Positions 34,958 through 44,570 of a DNA stretch of 64,000 nucleotides are shown here, one piece after another. The notes below the pieces were generated by a model, which was not told the origin of the DNA, did not search any database, and saw only the letters and a program-made list of their open reading frames with translations. Each line of letters opens with the position of its first letter. The stretch's first letter is position 1. The stretch is from positions 434,001 through 498,000 of the forward strand of contig NZ_VOLT01000001.1 in the NCBI RefSeq assembly GCF_007954275.1, written 5' to 3'. The position numbers were made by a program, and so were the translations under genes. The DNA comes from Colwellia demingiae. Its GTDB lineage: Bacteria > Pseudomonadota > Gammaproteobacteria > Enterobacterales > Alteromonadaceae.

Positions 34958-35028
34958 TACCCAAGCAATTTGCAGATACGTGTTTCTAATTATAGCTGAA
35001 ACCTGCTTCATTATATCGCTTGGGTATA
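34958..35028. repeat. Palindromic interspersed repeat (TATACCCAAGC type)
   Basis: Ends ATACCCAAGC and GCTTGGGTAT are inverted. Further inward CTGC pairs appear (TTTGCAGATACG.../...CCTGCTTCATT), giving an imperfect long hairpin 60 nt after the porin stop. It may act as the porin terminator; its TATACCC end is shared with the repeat at 58334-58496. Confidence 0.5.
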
Positions 35029-35088
35029 AATTAATACTCACTACCCTCCCCCTTTTTAAGCTAACGAGGAAGCAGTGCTGACTGCGCG

Positions 35089-36270
35089 TTAGAAGGTTAC
35101 CACTGCGCCAATTGAGAAGGTGTTATTATCTTCTGCTACCAAAGAGTTAGTTGCATCAACTTCTGTATTATTATATTCAAATACAGCAGTTACACCGGGA
35201 ACAATTGTTCTAAAATATGCAACACCGGTATTACTATGTACAGCGTCCCCAACAATACCAACAACTTCAACATTACCAGAATTTGTTGTTTCAGACTCAC
35301 CGTAAGTTAATACAAAACGGTTATCATCCATTGTGTATGCCGCTTGTACTAGGTAACCATCAGATTCAATAGTATCAACCCCAACAATATGATCTAAACC
35401 TGCAACATGACCTAAACCTTTTGAGCTATAACCAGAAGCGGTTAAAGATAACCCTGAAAACATAACGTTAACACCGTAGCCAATACCTGATTGGTTTTGT
35501 TCAATATCATTTATTTCACTTGTTTGCGCTACACCACTAACCCAGGCTTTCATTGAACTATTTTCATTAAAACTTGTGTTGTACATTAATTCAGCTTCAA
35601 AACGCGGTAATTCCTCAGATGAGTCACCCGCCGTTTTATTAGGATCCATAATACCAACAGCTAATTTAAAGCCACTCATATCAGGCGTTCTATAAGTAAT
35701 TTGTGCTTTTGGCATTGGATAAGTGTAACCCGTAGCAATGTTACCAAAAGACACATTACCGCCATCGACTAAACCAAAAAAGTCAGACGTTTGACCAAAA
35801 CCAAGTAAGAGTTCATCGCCTAGGATATTGGCACGGTTATATAGACCAAAATCTTTACCAAGTAATACTTCACCCCAGCTTCCACCTACAGTCGCATAAA
35901 ATTGACGAACATCAATTAATGATCCCGTACCTAAATCAGCAGGCGATGCATCACGATTATTATCGCTATCACTAAGAGAAACCCAAAATGAAGAGCGCAT
36001 TCCAATTTTCACATCTGATAATTGCTTAGCGAAGTTAAAACCAATATTACTCGGAAGGAAGCCTGTACGGACACGCGATTGAGTGCGGTCTTCTTCAAGG
36101 CCTGCAGCATTAGTTGAGTCAATTGAACTATTAGAATAAAAGACATTAACTAGGCCATCAGCACTAAATGTCATACCATCTTTTTCGTAAATTTCAACTG
36201 CTGCATTTGCGTTAAATGCTGCCATAGTCAATGTTGCTGTGATTAAGCTTAATTTAAATAGTTTAGTCAT
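35089..36270 (-). CDS. Gram-negative porin
   Basis: 393 residues, outer-membrane beta-barrel. Signal peptide MTKLFKLSLITATLTMAAFN followed by ANA and the mature start AVEIYEKDGMTFSADGLVNV. Alternating amphipathic strands throughout and a terminal NTFSIGAVVTF ending in Phe, the usual barrel end. The ATG at 36270 is nine bases after AGGA; a second ATG six bases earlier (36276) is too close to that ribosome site. General diffusion or substrate-selective porin; the substrate is not evident. The 411-bp upstream region suggests elaborate control. Confidence 0.85.
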   Translation of the reverse strand: MTKLFKLSLITATLTMAAFNANAAVEIYEKDGMTFSADGLVNVFYSNSSIDSTNAAGLEEDRTQSRVRTGFLPSNIGFNFAKQLSDVKIGMRSSFWVSLSDSDNNRDASPADLGTGSLIDVRQFYATVGGSWGEVLLGKDFGLYNRANILGDELLLGFGQTSDFFGLVDGGNVSFGNIATGYTYPMPKAQITYRTPDMSGFKLAVGIMDPNKTAGDSSEELPRFEAELMYNTSFNENSSMKAWVSGVAQTSEINDIEQNQSGIGYGVNVMFSGLSLTASGYSSKGLGHVAGLDHIVGVDTIESDGYLVQAAYTMDDNRFVLTYGESETTNSGNVEVVGIVGDAVHSNTGVAYFRTIVPGVTAVFEYNNTEVDATNSLVAEDNNTFSIGAVVTF

Positions 36271-36681
36271 TTTCATGCTTCCTGTTTTATCGTTATTATT
36301 TAGTACAACCATAATAAAACCCTCGCAATAAAATAGAATGAGTCGACCTACCCAAATACCTTGTTACTTAGTCGCATACAAAAGGCTTACTACTTTAGTG
36401 GGATCAGGGATGAGAAATGAGTAATTGTTTATACTTTTAGAATTAAAGGGACTAATTAGGGGGGAAATTATTAAACACTTAGCGAGAGCTAAAACGCTAA
36501 TAAGTAAAAAATATGAAATACAAAGACGACTTTATTTAATTGAGTTGTCAGGGTTTTTAAATATAAACAATAGTAGGCAGAAGTAATAACTGGGTGACAG
36601 CATTTACCGGACTCATTGTTGACTCTTTTCAATAATACTTGTTATTGCCTACAGCAAATCAATGTCGTAATTTTTCCCAAG
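36271..36681. other. Intergenic region upstream of the porin
   Basis: No gene. Very AT-rich, with the porin ribosome site (AGGAAG on the minus strand at 36279-36284). I found no clear operator, hairpin or repeat in it. Confidence 0.3.
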
Positions 36682-37440
36682 TTAATCAATGCGTCCAGCA
36701 AGTAACTGAGGATATGTTACCAGAAGTTGTGCTTGCCATTCTAGTTCAGCCACACCCGATTCTTTACGTGGTCTAGGTAAATCAACAATGCTCTGATGCA
36801 CTATGGTGCTAGGAGAGTCACTCATAAAAATAATGCGATCCGCTAAATAAATGGCTTCTTGCAAATCATGTGTGACAAAAATGACGGTAGTGCCTCTTTG
36901 TGCGCACAAATCAATTAACAGTTGTCGTAATCGAGCTGCCGTTGGCGCATCAAGCGAATTAAAAGGCTCATCTAATAACAACAGCTGCGGGTTTATAGCA
37001 AAAGCACGAGCAATACTCACCCGTAGTTGCATGCCACCAGAAAGTTGACTGGGAAAGTATTCCCCTTCATTTTCTAATCCCACTTGCGCTAATAAACCAT
37101 CAATTTTATGAAACTGGTCCGGTTGTAATATCAGCTCAATATTCTCTCGAACTGTAAGCCATGGCATTAACCTTGGCTGTTGAAAAATATAACCAAGTTG
37201 ATGTAATTCTTTATTGTTAGCAATACCCTCTTGATAAGCACTTTGATTATAAGAAAGGTGTTGTCCTTCGCAACTTTCAAGGCCACTAATCATATTTAGC
37301 AAAGTCGATTTTCCACAGCCCGATGGACCAATGATGGCAACAAACTCACCCGGTTTCACAGTAAAATCCAGTTGCGCTAAAACCGCTTGTTCGCTATTGG
37401 CGTAATACTTATCTTTAATAGCTACCTTTAATTCAATCAA
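36682..37440 (-). CDS. ABC transporter ATP-binding protein (NitT/TauT type)
   Basis: 252 residues. Walker A GPSGCGKST (about 40-48), Q-loop YIFQQPRLMPW, signature LSGGMQLRVSIARA, Walker B LLLLDEPFNSLD and switch His in VIFVTHDLQEAIYLADR. This matches SsuB/TauB/NrtD-type ATPases. The start is TTG at 37440: GAGGAA lies six bases upstream, inside the end of the permease gene, so the genes overlap by 8 bp. A TTG ten codons earlier has no ribosome site. Energises import of the substrate bound by the protein at 38278-39276. Confidence 0.85.
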   Translation of the reverse strand: MIELKVAIKDKYYANSEQAVLAQLDFTVKPGEFVAIIGPSGCGKSTLLNMISGLESCEGQHLSYNQSAYQEGIANNKELHQLGYIFQQPRLMPWLTVRENIELILQPDQFHKIDGLLAQVGLENEGEYFPSQLSGGMQLRVSIARAFAINPQLLLLDEPFNSLDAPTAARLRQLLIDLCAQRGTTVIFVTHDLQEAIYLADRIIFMSDSPSTIVHQSIVDLPRPRKESGVAELEWQAQLLVTYPQLLAGRID

Positions 37441-38281
37441 AGCGGGTTCCTCTAGCAACGAGTTTATCAAAGGGTTTAAAAATCAGTGTTTCGATCAGTA
37501 AAATAATTACCACAAAAGCAAAGGTATAGGCAAGAATTCCGGCAATATCAAAAAATTGAAATAGCGTATTAAGTGCAAAACCTACGCCGTCACTTCGGCC
37601 TAACAATTCAACCACTAACACTATTTTCCAAATCAAAGATAAGCCAGAACGGGCAGCAGCAATAATGAAGGGGTATAGTTGCGGTAAAAACACAGCAAAG
37701 AAGGTTTTACTTGGCGATAATTTGTATATTTTAGCCACCGCTAATAAGTCTTTATCGACCGTTCGTGCACCTTCTCTGATCATCACCACTACCGTAGGAA
37801 TTTTATTAATAACAACGGCTGCAATGGCTGCTGACTCAACTAAACCAAACCAGATATAACTAAGTAAAATAGTTACCAAGGCAGGAATATTAAGCATGAT
37901 AATGAGCAGCGAGTCGGTTAACTTATTCACCCAGGCATTAACACCCATCACTATCCCAATGATGCCGCCTAACAGCATCGCAATGACAAAGCTCAACAGT
38001 ACACGCCTAAGAGTGATCAAAATATTAGTAACCATCTCACCTTCATTGAAGTGAAACTGCAAACTTTTGATCACAGCAAACAGTGAAGGGAAATCTGGAC
38101 TGGCAATTAACCATGCCATGCCCTGCCACAACGCAGAAATTGCGATAATAACGCCGAGTCTCACCAATAAAAATGAAAATAGTTCCTTTGGAAGTCTCAT
38201 AGTAAAAACGCCTTTATTTAAAGGATTGTTTTCTGTACCGCCCTTTGATGCGCCAAAGTTTTTGAATAAAAAGAGCTTCAT
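37433..38281 (-). CDS. ABC transporter permease (NitT/TauT type)
   Basis: 282 residues with about six membrane helices and the coupling motif EGARTVDKDLLAVAKIYKLSPSKTF-like region near residue 195-215 (EAA loop). The ATG at 38281 overlaps the stop of the binding-protein gene (ATGA), which supports this start although the first 27 residues are an unusual soluble extension before MRLPKELFSF. Works with the ATPase and binding protein downstream and upstream of it. Confidence 0.8.
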   Translation of the reverse strand: MKLFLFKNFGASKGGTENNPLNKGVFTMRLPKELFSFLLVRLGVIIAISALWQGMAWLIASPDFPSLFAVIKSLQFHFNEGEMVTNILITLRRVLLSFVIAMLLGGIIGIVMGVNAWVNKLTDSLLIIMLNIPALVTILLSYIWFGLVESAAIAAVVINKIPTVVVMIREGARTVDKDLLAVAKIYKLSPSKTFFAVFLPQLYPFIIAAARSGLSLIWKIVLVVELLGRSDGVGFALNTLFQFFDIAGILAYTFAFVVIILLIETLIFKPFDKLVARGTRFD

Positions 38282-39276
38282 TGAACAGACTTGGTATTAT
38301 TGGCGTTTTCCAAGGTATTTTTCTGCCAAAAAGTCCCCTTACTTAACGCGGTAGCTTTACCAACTAAAGCGCTGCCCCCCTGCTCTGCCAATATTTCAAA
38401 AACCCGCTGACTTGCCGTTATTTCTTTGCTACCAAATTCACGCAATAAACCTGCGCGGTAGTCTTGTTTCAATAGGGTGAACACTGCTGCATTTTCGGCT
38501 TTGATTAAGGGACGAATACGTTGCCATTCCTTATCAGATGAAAATAATAGTTGTTTGGCTTCAAGTGATGCTTGCAAGAATCTTGTTAGCGCTTTGGGGT
38601 GTTCATTGGCCCATGTTTGTTCAAAGACCCAACCTAACAAAGGTATTTTTCCTTCGATGCCTAATTCAGTCAGCATTTGAGGAACGGTCACTAATGGCTT
38701 AAAACCTGCCGCTTTTAATCTCGCGCCATAGTGCCAAAAGTTAATTGCTGCATCTAAATCACCGCGCAGCATTAGTCGATTTAATAGTGGTGGTACCGCA
38801 AAGGTAGGTTCAGTTTCATTTTTTAAATCAAGCCCATATTTTTTTTGACTGTAGGCTTGCAATAACAGCCAACTTTTATCTACAGATCCACCGGCAATAC
38901 CAATTCTTTTTCCTTTAAGATCGGCTAAAGTTTCAATTGATGAGTTAGCCGAAACATAAAGTCCTCCGGTCGCCATTGAGGTAGGAAACATGGTATACAT
39001 TCTATGGTCAAAACGCTGACGATTCACCCAAAGCCAATCGCTGAGAATAATATCAACCGCATGACTTTGTAATGCTACCGTAGACGCATTTTTACTGGCT
39101 AATGACGTTACTTTTAGATCGAATTGATATTTTTTATCTAACTGGTGATGTTTAATCACATCAATTTCCCAGTTAACCGTGCCGTATTTTAAAACACCAA
39201 CGCGTACTTCAGGTTCAGCAACTACATAAAAAGAAAAGAAAAAACATAATACTATGCTAACAAACCACTTATTCAT
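38278..39276 (-). CDS. ABC transporter substrate-binding protein (SsuA/THI5-like)
   Basis: 332 residues with a signal peptide (MNKWFVSIVLCFFFSFYVVA, cleavage before EPEVRV). The fold pattern is that of SsuA/TauA/NMT1 proteins: VRVGVLKYGTVNWEIDVI, HAVDIILSDWLWV, LADLKGKRIGIAGGSVDKSW. These bind small anions, sulfonates or thiamine precursors; here the ligand is unknown. It is followed by permease and ATPase genes and preceded by two TonB receptors, so an outer-to-inner-membrane import route for one compound is likely. Confidence 0.75.
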   Translation of the reverse strand: MNKWFVSIVLCFFFSFYVVAEPEVRVGVLKYGTVNWEIDVIKHHQLDKKYQFDLKVTSLASKNASTVALQSHAVDIILSDWLWVNRQRFDHRMYTMFPTSMATGGLYVSANSSIETLADLKGKRIGIAGGSVDKSWLLLQAYSQKKYGLDLKNETEPTFAVPPLLNRLMLRGDLDAAINFWHYGARLKAAGFKPLVTVPQMLTELGIEGKIPLLGWVFEQTWANEHPKALTRFLQASLEAKQLLFSSDKEWQRIRPLIKAENAAVFTLLKQDYRAGLLREFGSKEITASQRVFEILAEQGGSALVGKATALSKGTFWQKNTLENANNTKSVQ

Positions 39277-39327
39277 ACTTATTCCTACTCTTATGTTTTA
39301 GCCATAATCTTAATTGAAAAATAAAAA

Positions 39328-41475
39328 TTAAAAGTTAACATTAACGCCAACATGCATGGCGCGCGGTTGACCACCAAAGAAGCGGTATGAGCCAAAAGCA
39401 TAATCAGCACGACTCGCATATTTTTCATCTGTTAGGTTTTCAATACGGGCAAACAAATTCACATGACTATTTATGTTAATAGCACCGCGAAGTTGCCACA
39501 GATCATGTCCTTCATACTCATGTTCATTCGCTGGATCTAGGAAGTAATCACCCATATGTAACCATTCTAGTTCAAGGCTAGTATTTGTTGTTGGCAACCA
39601 GCGCAATCGTGTATTAGCAAGATGTTCTGGTGCTGTGTCAATCTGATTACCTTTGACAACACCACTGCTTGGACGGTCGAATTCATATTCATGCTGGCCA
39701 TAACTGTAATTAATCGCCAGATTTATGCTATCGCTAAGATCATAATTTATTCCTAGCTCAACTCCTTGGTGTGACGTTTTACCATCCGTTACATTTAAGC
39801 CCTGTGCATCACGAAAGAAAACGTTATTTTTAGTCATAGTATAAATAACCGCTTCGTAATGAAGTTTGTCCCTTACACCACGCAAACCTAGCTCGGTACT
39901 ATTAATTTCTTCTGAGTCAATCTCTCCTACCACTTGCTGTTTTTGCAAACGATATAAGTCTGTCGTTTGTGGCGCCCTAAATCCTTGAGACCATGCACCA
40001 AATAACGCGGTATCGCCCGCTAATTGATAATTAAAACCAATCTTGGTACTAGTATTATTAAACTGATCATCACTGTCACCCGGGCGAAGATATAAACAAG
40101 GTACAGCGTCACCTGAATTGTTAACACAACTACTGCCATCTGCTTTAGTGGTGCCATCAGCAACTAAGTTATTGTAACGATACTCGGTGGCATCAAAGCG
40201 GAAACTGCCGGTGAATTTTAAAGCCTCATTCACCTGCCAGTCTCCTTGAACATAGGGCGCTATCGTTGATGCATCAACGTCGTAATCATAGTGTGTTCCT
40301 TGTTGTCGTGCCTTGCCAAAGCTAAAGGTGTCTGGCTTTTGTTGCGTTTGGGTTAGCTCTCCTTCAGTCCATTCAGCATCAATACCCATCACTAAAGCGA
40401 TGCTAGCATCTATTTGCCAATAATAATTACTGGCTAGCCCAACACTATAATGACTATTTTCTTCTATCGCTTTAGATGGTAAATAATGTTGGCGAAACTC
40501 CATTTGATTGACCCGAAAGTAAGGGGTAATACTGATATGAGTATCAGCACTTAATGTACGTTGCCAATTCGTCGCAATACGTAATGATGACCACTTACGA
40601 TAGGCATCATCATCACAATTTTTTTCCATTGCATTACGATCTTGGTATAAATTTCCGTCAGTATAATCAGAGCTATAACAATCACTACCGTTGTCACCAG
40701 AAGAAATAAAGCCAGCGGTTTCTTGGTCAAGTACAAAGCCTGAAATCAGTGTGCTAATTTTATCAGCGCCCTGCTCGTAATCATGTCGACCATTGACTTT
40801 AAATGAGGTAAAGCCACTATCATCTCGATAACCGCCATCTTCAATTGCTTGAAAATTACCGCTGAGACCATGCTCGCCCATTTCACGACCTAAAGTGCCT
40901 TGAAGTTGATAGCTTTGATTGGGGCCAAAAAGCAATGATACTTCCCCTTCATCACTAGGCGCTTTAGTTAATACGTTAATGACGCCATGTACGGCATTAG
41001 AACCATAAACAGCACTCGCTGGTCCTCTGATCACTTCTATTTCACTTGCTTGTGCTAGGTTGAGTTCCGACAAGCCATTATTATTAGCAAAACCTGCGGA
41101 TCGGGTGGCAATGCCATCTTCAAGAAACAAAAAAGCGCCCGCGGCTCCAGGGCCTGTTAACACAGGGGAACGTAATGAAGGCAGTGACTCCATACCATTA
41201 TTAGTTTGAATATGAACACCGGTAGCACGATTAAGAATATCACTTGGATGAACCGCGCTCACCCTCTCGATATCTTCGGTTGAGATGCGATCGATATTTC
41301 CCGCTAAACTCAGCAAGTCAGACGCTAATCGACTGCCGGTAACGACAATAATTTCAGTATTGGTTGAATTGCTTTGAGCAATTTTTTTATCATCATCGGC
41401 AAGCGCTAGCCCAGTAAAGCTAGTTAGGGATAAGGCTAAATAAGGAAGAAAGGCAGAATAAGATTGCTGGTACAT
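39328..41475 (-). CDS. TonB-dependent outer-membrane receptor
   Basis: 715 residues. Signal peptide MYQQSYSAFLPYLALSLTSF with cleavage near GLALA, TonB box-like EIIVVTGSR, plug domain (about 50-170; SDILNRATGVHI, EIEVIRGPASAVYGSNAVHGVINVLT) and a 22-strand barrel ending in AMHVGVNVNF (terminal Phe). The ATG at 41475 is preceded by AAGAG; an upstream ATG at 41505 has AAGG too close and would spoil the signal peptide. Second receptor of the cluster, 51 bp ahead of the ABC binding-protein gene. Substrate not evident. Confidence 0.85.
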   Translation of the reverse strand: MYQQSYSAFLPYLALSLTSFTGLALADDDKKIAQSNSTNTEIIVVTGSRLASDLLSLAGNIDRISTEDIERVSAVHPSDILNRATGVHIQTNNGMESLPSLRSPVLTGPGAAGAFLFLEDGIATRSAGFANNNGLSELNLAQASEIEVIRGPASAVYGSNAVHGVINVLTKAPSDEGEVSLLFGPNQSYQLQGTLGREMGEHGLSGNFQAIEDGGYRDDSGFTSFKVNGRHDYEQGADKISTLISGFVLDQETAGFISSGDNGSDCYSSDYTDGNLYQDRNAMEKNCDDDAYRKWSSLRIATNWQRTLSADTHISITPYFRVNQMEFRQHYLPSKAIEENSHYSVGLASNYYWQIDASIALVMGIDAEWTEGELTQTQQKPDTFSFGKARQQGTHYDYDVDASTIAPYVQGDWQVNEALKFTGSFRFDATEYRYNNLVADGTTKADGSSCVNNSGDAVPCLYLRPGDSDDQFNNTSTKIGFNYQLAGDTALFGAWSQGFRAPQTTDLYRLQKQQVVGEIDSEEINSTELGLRGVRDKLHYEAVIYTMTKNNVFFRDAQGLNVTDGKTSHQGVELGINYDLSDSINLAINYSYGQHEYEFDRPSSGVVKGNQIDTAPEHLANTRLRWLPTTNTSLELEWLHMGDYFLDPANEHEYEGHDLWQLRGAININSHVNLFARIENLTDEKYASRADYAFGSYRFFGGQPRAMHVGVNVNF

Positions 41476-41610
41476 CGATTTGCTCTTATATGAGACAAAA
41501 TACATACCTTAATCCTATTCTGACTACTGCAACAATGCTTTCCTCCTTTAGTATGACTAAGCTCGTCTTTTAGTGAGTAAAGCCTTAGAGCCATCACCAA
41601 ACTAGCCAAT

Positions 41611-43953
41611 TTAGAATTGATAGTTAACACTTACGCTAATAGATCGTGGTCTTGAAGGACCGACAAAATATTCAGTAAATTCTGTATCAGGATATAGCTC
41701 ACCTAATACTTCATCCGCTTCACCGTAAGTACCAAAGGTATCAAAGTGGCGATCAAAAAGGTTATCAACTTTAGCAGACAATCGTAGTTGCTCATTGATT
41801 TGATAATTGAGATAAATATTGGTAACCGCATAAGCTGATATTTTTTTGTTTTCATTGGCTTCATCACCGCGATAATACGATGAAGAGGCATATAAAAACT
41901 CTGTCCCAACATTTATCTCATCATTAAATTGCCAATTAGCATGGAGCTTAAACTGATGTTTAGGTTGACCGGGGATCTCGTCTCCTGGATTGACTTCTCT
42001 ATTAGGTCCCAATGGATTAACAGGACTAAAAGAAACAAAGGGGGATTCAAACGTTGCTTTTAATAAATTATAGCTAACACCAAAATCAACATCACCCAGC
42101 TGCTTCGAAAAGGCAAGCTCTACGCCTTGACGTTGCGTTTTATCCAGATTGATAAAGTAACCTTCATTGGATTTCTCACCCGCCTGTTGAAAGATAATAT
42201 CTTGATAACTCAAGGTTGAAAATACCGTCGCCACTGCTGAAAAATTGGTAATATCGTAATGTAAAGATACTTCCGTTGTTTTTGCAACCACCTGCTCAAG
42301 TGGTGGATCGGCAACAAAAGCATTGGGTAATTTGCAGGGGTCTTCTTCATCCGCACAACTCAATTCAGCAGGGCTTGGTGTGCGAGAAGATTCACTGTAA
42401 CTTAATTTAACCGCGTATTGTTGGTTAAGCTGGTAGTTAACAGAAATCGCAGGGTTAAAGCGATGAAAAACGTGCTCACCGTTAAGTGACCCTTTACCAC
42501 TCTCAATTTGATCTTTCATACTCACATCGGCGTAATTATATCGACCAGCGAGATTAAGGGTAAAATCCTCCGCTAGCGTAATAGCATTTAAAAAATAAAG
42601 GTAATGCTGTTTAGTTTTCACCTTCAAACTTACACGGGAGTCGGTATCATATAAGCCAATACCAGTGACTGAACGATCATCGTTGATACTGTCATTATGA
42701 AGTATTGCAAACTCGGTATTACTGGTGAAACTAATTTGGGCTTGGTCGGCACCTAAGCCAAAAATGAATTCATTATCAAAAGAGAAAAGAGAGTCAGAAG
42801 CGTCAAAATGGCTTAATCGAACCCATTGCAGCGCAGCGCCATAACTTTCACTATCAGTGAAGCCGGTATTAAAAGTGCCATCAACCTCATCTGCATCAAT
42901 ATCGCTAAGCTCACTTAACCAGACATCCTCATCATAACCAACAAAGTGAACTCGCTCTAAAGAGTCATCTTCACCCTCTTCGCACAAGCTATAAAGCGTA
43001 CCAGACTCGCACTCTTCATAATCGCTGTCATCACCATTTATGTTATTAATTTCGTTTTGGCGATAATAAATATTTGCCTGCCATGACGTTTGCTCATTGA
43101 TAACATTATCAGTCTTAATACTAAACTGCTGAAAACTCGTCTCAGTTTTATCAGGCTGTGTATAGATAGCATTTCTACCCGCTAATTCAGCAAGCTGTTC
43201 AGGTATAGCGCCATTGCCAAGCATTTCGTTATTATTAGCGGAGAAAGTAAAGTCGATTGTACGAACGTCACTGGCATAAGAGAGCGTTGCAAGCATCTGC
43301 TGCAATTCACTTTCAGAATGATCTCGCCAGCCATCTTCTTGATAATTATTAGCGACAAAATAATAGCCCCAATTCCCCTGATTACCGCCTGATTGCACAG
43401 TGAATTGCTGCTGCCCAAAGCTACCAAATCGAGCCTCAAGTTCATTTTGAGTATAGCTAAAGCCATTCTTGGTCTGTAGTGCTAGCGCACCACCTAAGGT
43501 ATTTTGACCGAATGCTGGATTAGATCCAGAGTAAAGGGCTACGGTATCGAGTGCCGCAAGCGGAATGAGGTCCCAATTAACCGTATCACCAAACGGCTCA
43601 TTGAATCGTACTCCATTTAAATAAACAGATATCCCCTGTGGTAACCCTAATAATGGTGAAGCGGTGAAACCTCTATATTGCACATCAGGCTGAAATGGAT
43701 TATTTTGCACGTCATTGATATGCAAACTTACTAGCTGATTCTTCATATGTTCAGCTAAAGAGATGGCTTGTGATTGAGACAACGCTTGCGCATTAATAGT
43801 CTGAACACTACCAAAAGCACTGTATTCACTAACTGTGCTAGTCGACAGTGGCGTTTGGCCATAAACACTGATTTTCTCAACATCATCCATACCTTGCCCG
43901 CATACGGGTAAGGTAATTAAAAAACCAACACAGGCTAAAATACGCTTTTTCAT
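41611..43953 (-). CDS. TonB-dependent outer-membrane receptor
   Basis: 780 residues, starting MKKRILACVGFLITLPVCG (signal peptide). Plug domain includes NPFQPDVQYRGFTASPLLG, GISVYLNGVRFNEPFGDTVN and FGQNTLGGALALQTKNG; the barrel ends RPRSISVSVNYQF. Two extracellular-loop Cys pairs (ECESGTLYSLC; CADEEDPC) are visible. The ATG at 43953 lies five bases after AGGGA. It is the first gene of the two-receptor/ABC operon, 135 bp ahead of the other receptor. The two receptors are not close copies, so they may take different forms of the ligand. Confidence 0.85.
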   Translation of the reverse strand: MKKRILACVGFLITLPVCGQGMDDVEKISVYGQTPLSTSTVSEYSAFGSVQTINAQALSQSQAISLAEHMKNQLVSLHINDVQNNPFQPDVQYRGFTASPLLGLPQGISVYLNGVRFNEPFGDTVNWDLIPLAALDTVALYSGSNPAFGQNTLGGALALQTKNGFSYTQNELEARFGSFGQQQFTVQSGGNQGNWGYYFVANNYQEDGWRDHSESELQQMLATLSYASDVRTIDFTFSANNNEMLGNGAIPEQLAELAGRNAIYTQPDKTETSFQQFSIKTDNVINEQTSWQANIYYRQNEINNINGDDSDYEECESGTLYSLCEEGEDDSLERVHFVGYDEDVWLSELSDIDADEVDGTFNTGFTDSESYGAALQWVRLSHFDASDSLFSFDNEFIFGLGADQAQISFTSNTEFAILHNDSINDDRSVTGIGLYDTDSRVSLKVKTKQHYLYFLNAITLAEDFTLNLAGRYNYADVSMKDQIESGKGSLNGEHVFHRFNPAISVNYQLNQQYAVKLSYSESSRTPSPAELSCADEEDPCKLPNAFVADPPLEQVVAKTTEVSLHYDITNFSAVATVFSTLSYQDIIFQQAGEKSNEGYFINLDKTQRQGVELAFSKQLGDVDFGVSYNLLKATFESPFVSFSPVNPLGPNREVNPGDEIPGQPKHQFKLHANWQFNDEINVGTEFLYASSSYYRGDEANENKKISAYAVTNIYLNYQINEQLRLSAKVDNLFDRHFDTFGTYGEADEVLGELYPDTEFTEYFVGPSRPRSISVSVNYQF

Positions 43954-44281
43954 AAACATCCCTGAGATCATACCTTAGGTCATAATTAACGCTGATGATG
44001 CTGCACTCTTCGTTAAAAATCAATCAGGATGAAGTCAGTTACAAAGCAACAGCAACACAATAAAGCCTTACATTACAATTAGATAGCAAATATAGATTTA
44101 ATGGTTATCATGCTAAAGTATGATGGATTTACTCCCCAATGTTTATACTTTTAACATTGCAGAACATGAAAGTGATGAGCCGTTTAATTTTCGCCTGAGG
44201 CTAGTTAACGTTCATCACGATTTCACTGCTAACCTATCAATAATGCTGTATTGAAAACATATTGCTATCGCGGACTCTGCC
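43954..44281. other. Region upstream of the TonB/ABC operon
   Basis: No firm gene. I looked for TPP and cobalamin riboswitch landmarks in the leader on the minus strand and saw none. On the plus strand 44123-44254 is an open 43-codon frame starting ATG (MDLLPNVYTFNIAEHESDEP...) with protein-like composition but no ribosome site; it may be a remnant. Confidence 0.35.
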
Positions 44282-44446
44282 CTATTCGCCTCCACAACCA
44301 CCACAACATACGCCATCTTCGCCATGAACTTTTTTATTCTCTCCCTCCTCATTTGAGTTGTTTTTTACAGCACTTTCAAGTTCGTTTGATTGTGCTGATA
44401 CGTCATCGTTAGTTTGCTCTTTGTTAGTTTTGAAAATATTAAACAT
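44282..44446 (-). CDS. Small CCGGCGG-motif protein
   Basis: 54 residues beginning MFNIFKTNKEQTNDD and ending VHGEDGVCCGGCGGE. The body is polar and rich in Asn, Glu and Lys, with no membrane or signal segment; all three Cys lie in the C-terminal tail. It resembles the group of very short marine bacterial proteins that end in a CCGSCS-type motif, whose role is unknown; metal or Fe-S handling is an obvious guess. The ATG at 44446 has AGGA seven bases upstream, a good ribosome site. It lies 124 bp after the ferredoxin-NADP reductase gene on the same strand and could be cotranscribed. Confidence 0.65.
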   Translation of the reverse strand: MFNIFKTNKEQTNDDVSAQSNELESAVKNNSNEEGENKKVHGEDGVCCGGCGGE

Positions 44447-44570
44447 GATGTTTTCCTATTGTTTTAATGAACGGTTGAGTAAATTATTCTGTTGGGTTTT
44501 TATTTGATTTGAAAAGATTAGCACTGCGACTATCTGATCTGCGTTTATAATATCTGCCAGTAATCAATGA

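Noticed and set aside
41436..41630. Small Cys-containing open frame between the TonB receptors
   Set aside because: Overlaps both receptor genes' ends; AAAGGAGG upstream leads to a TTG followed within three codons by a stop in the matching frame.
43954..44281. TPP or cobalamin riboswitch before the TonB/ABC operon
   Set aside because: None of the conserved TPP or B12-box segments are visible in the leader on the coding strand.
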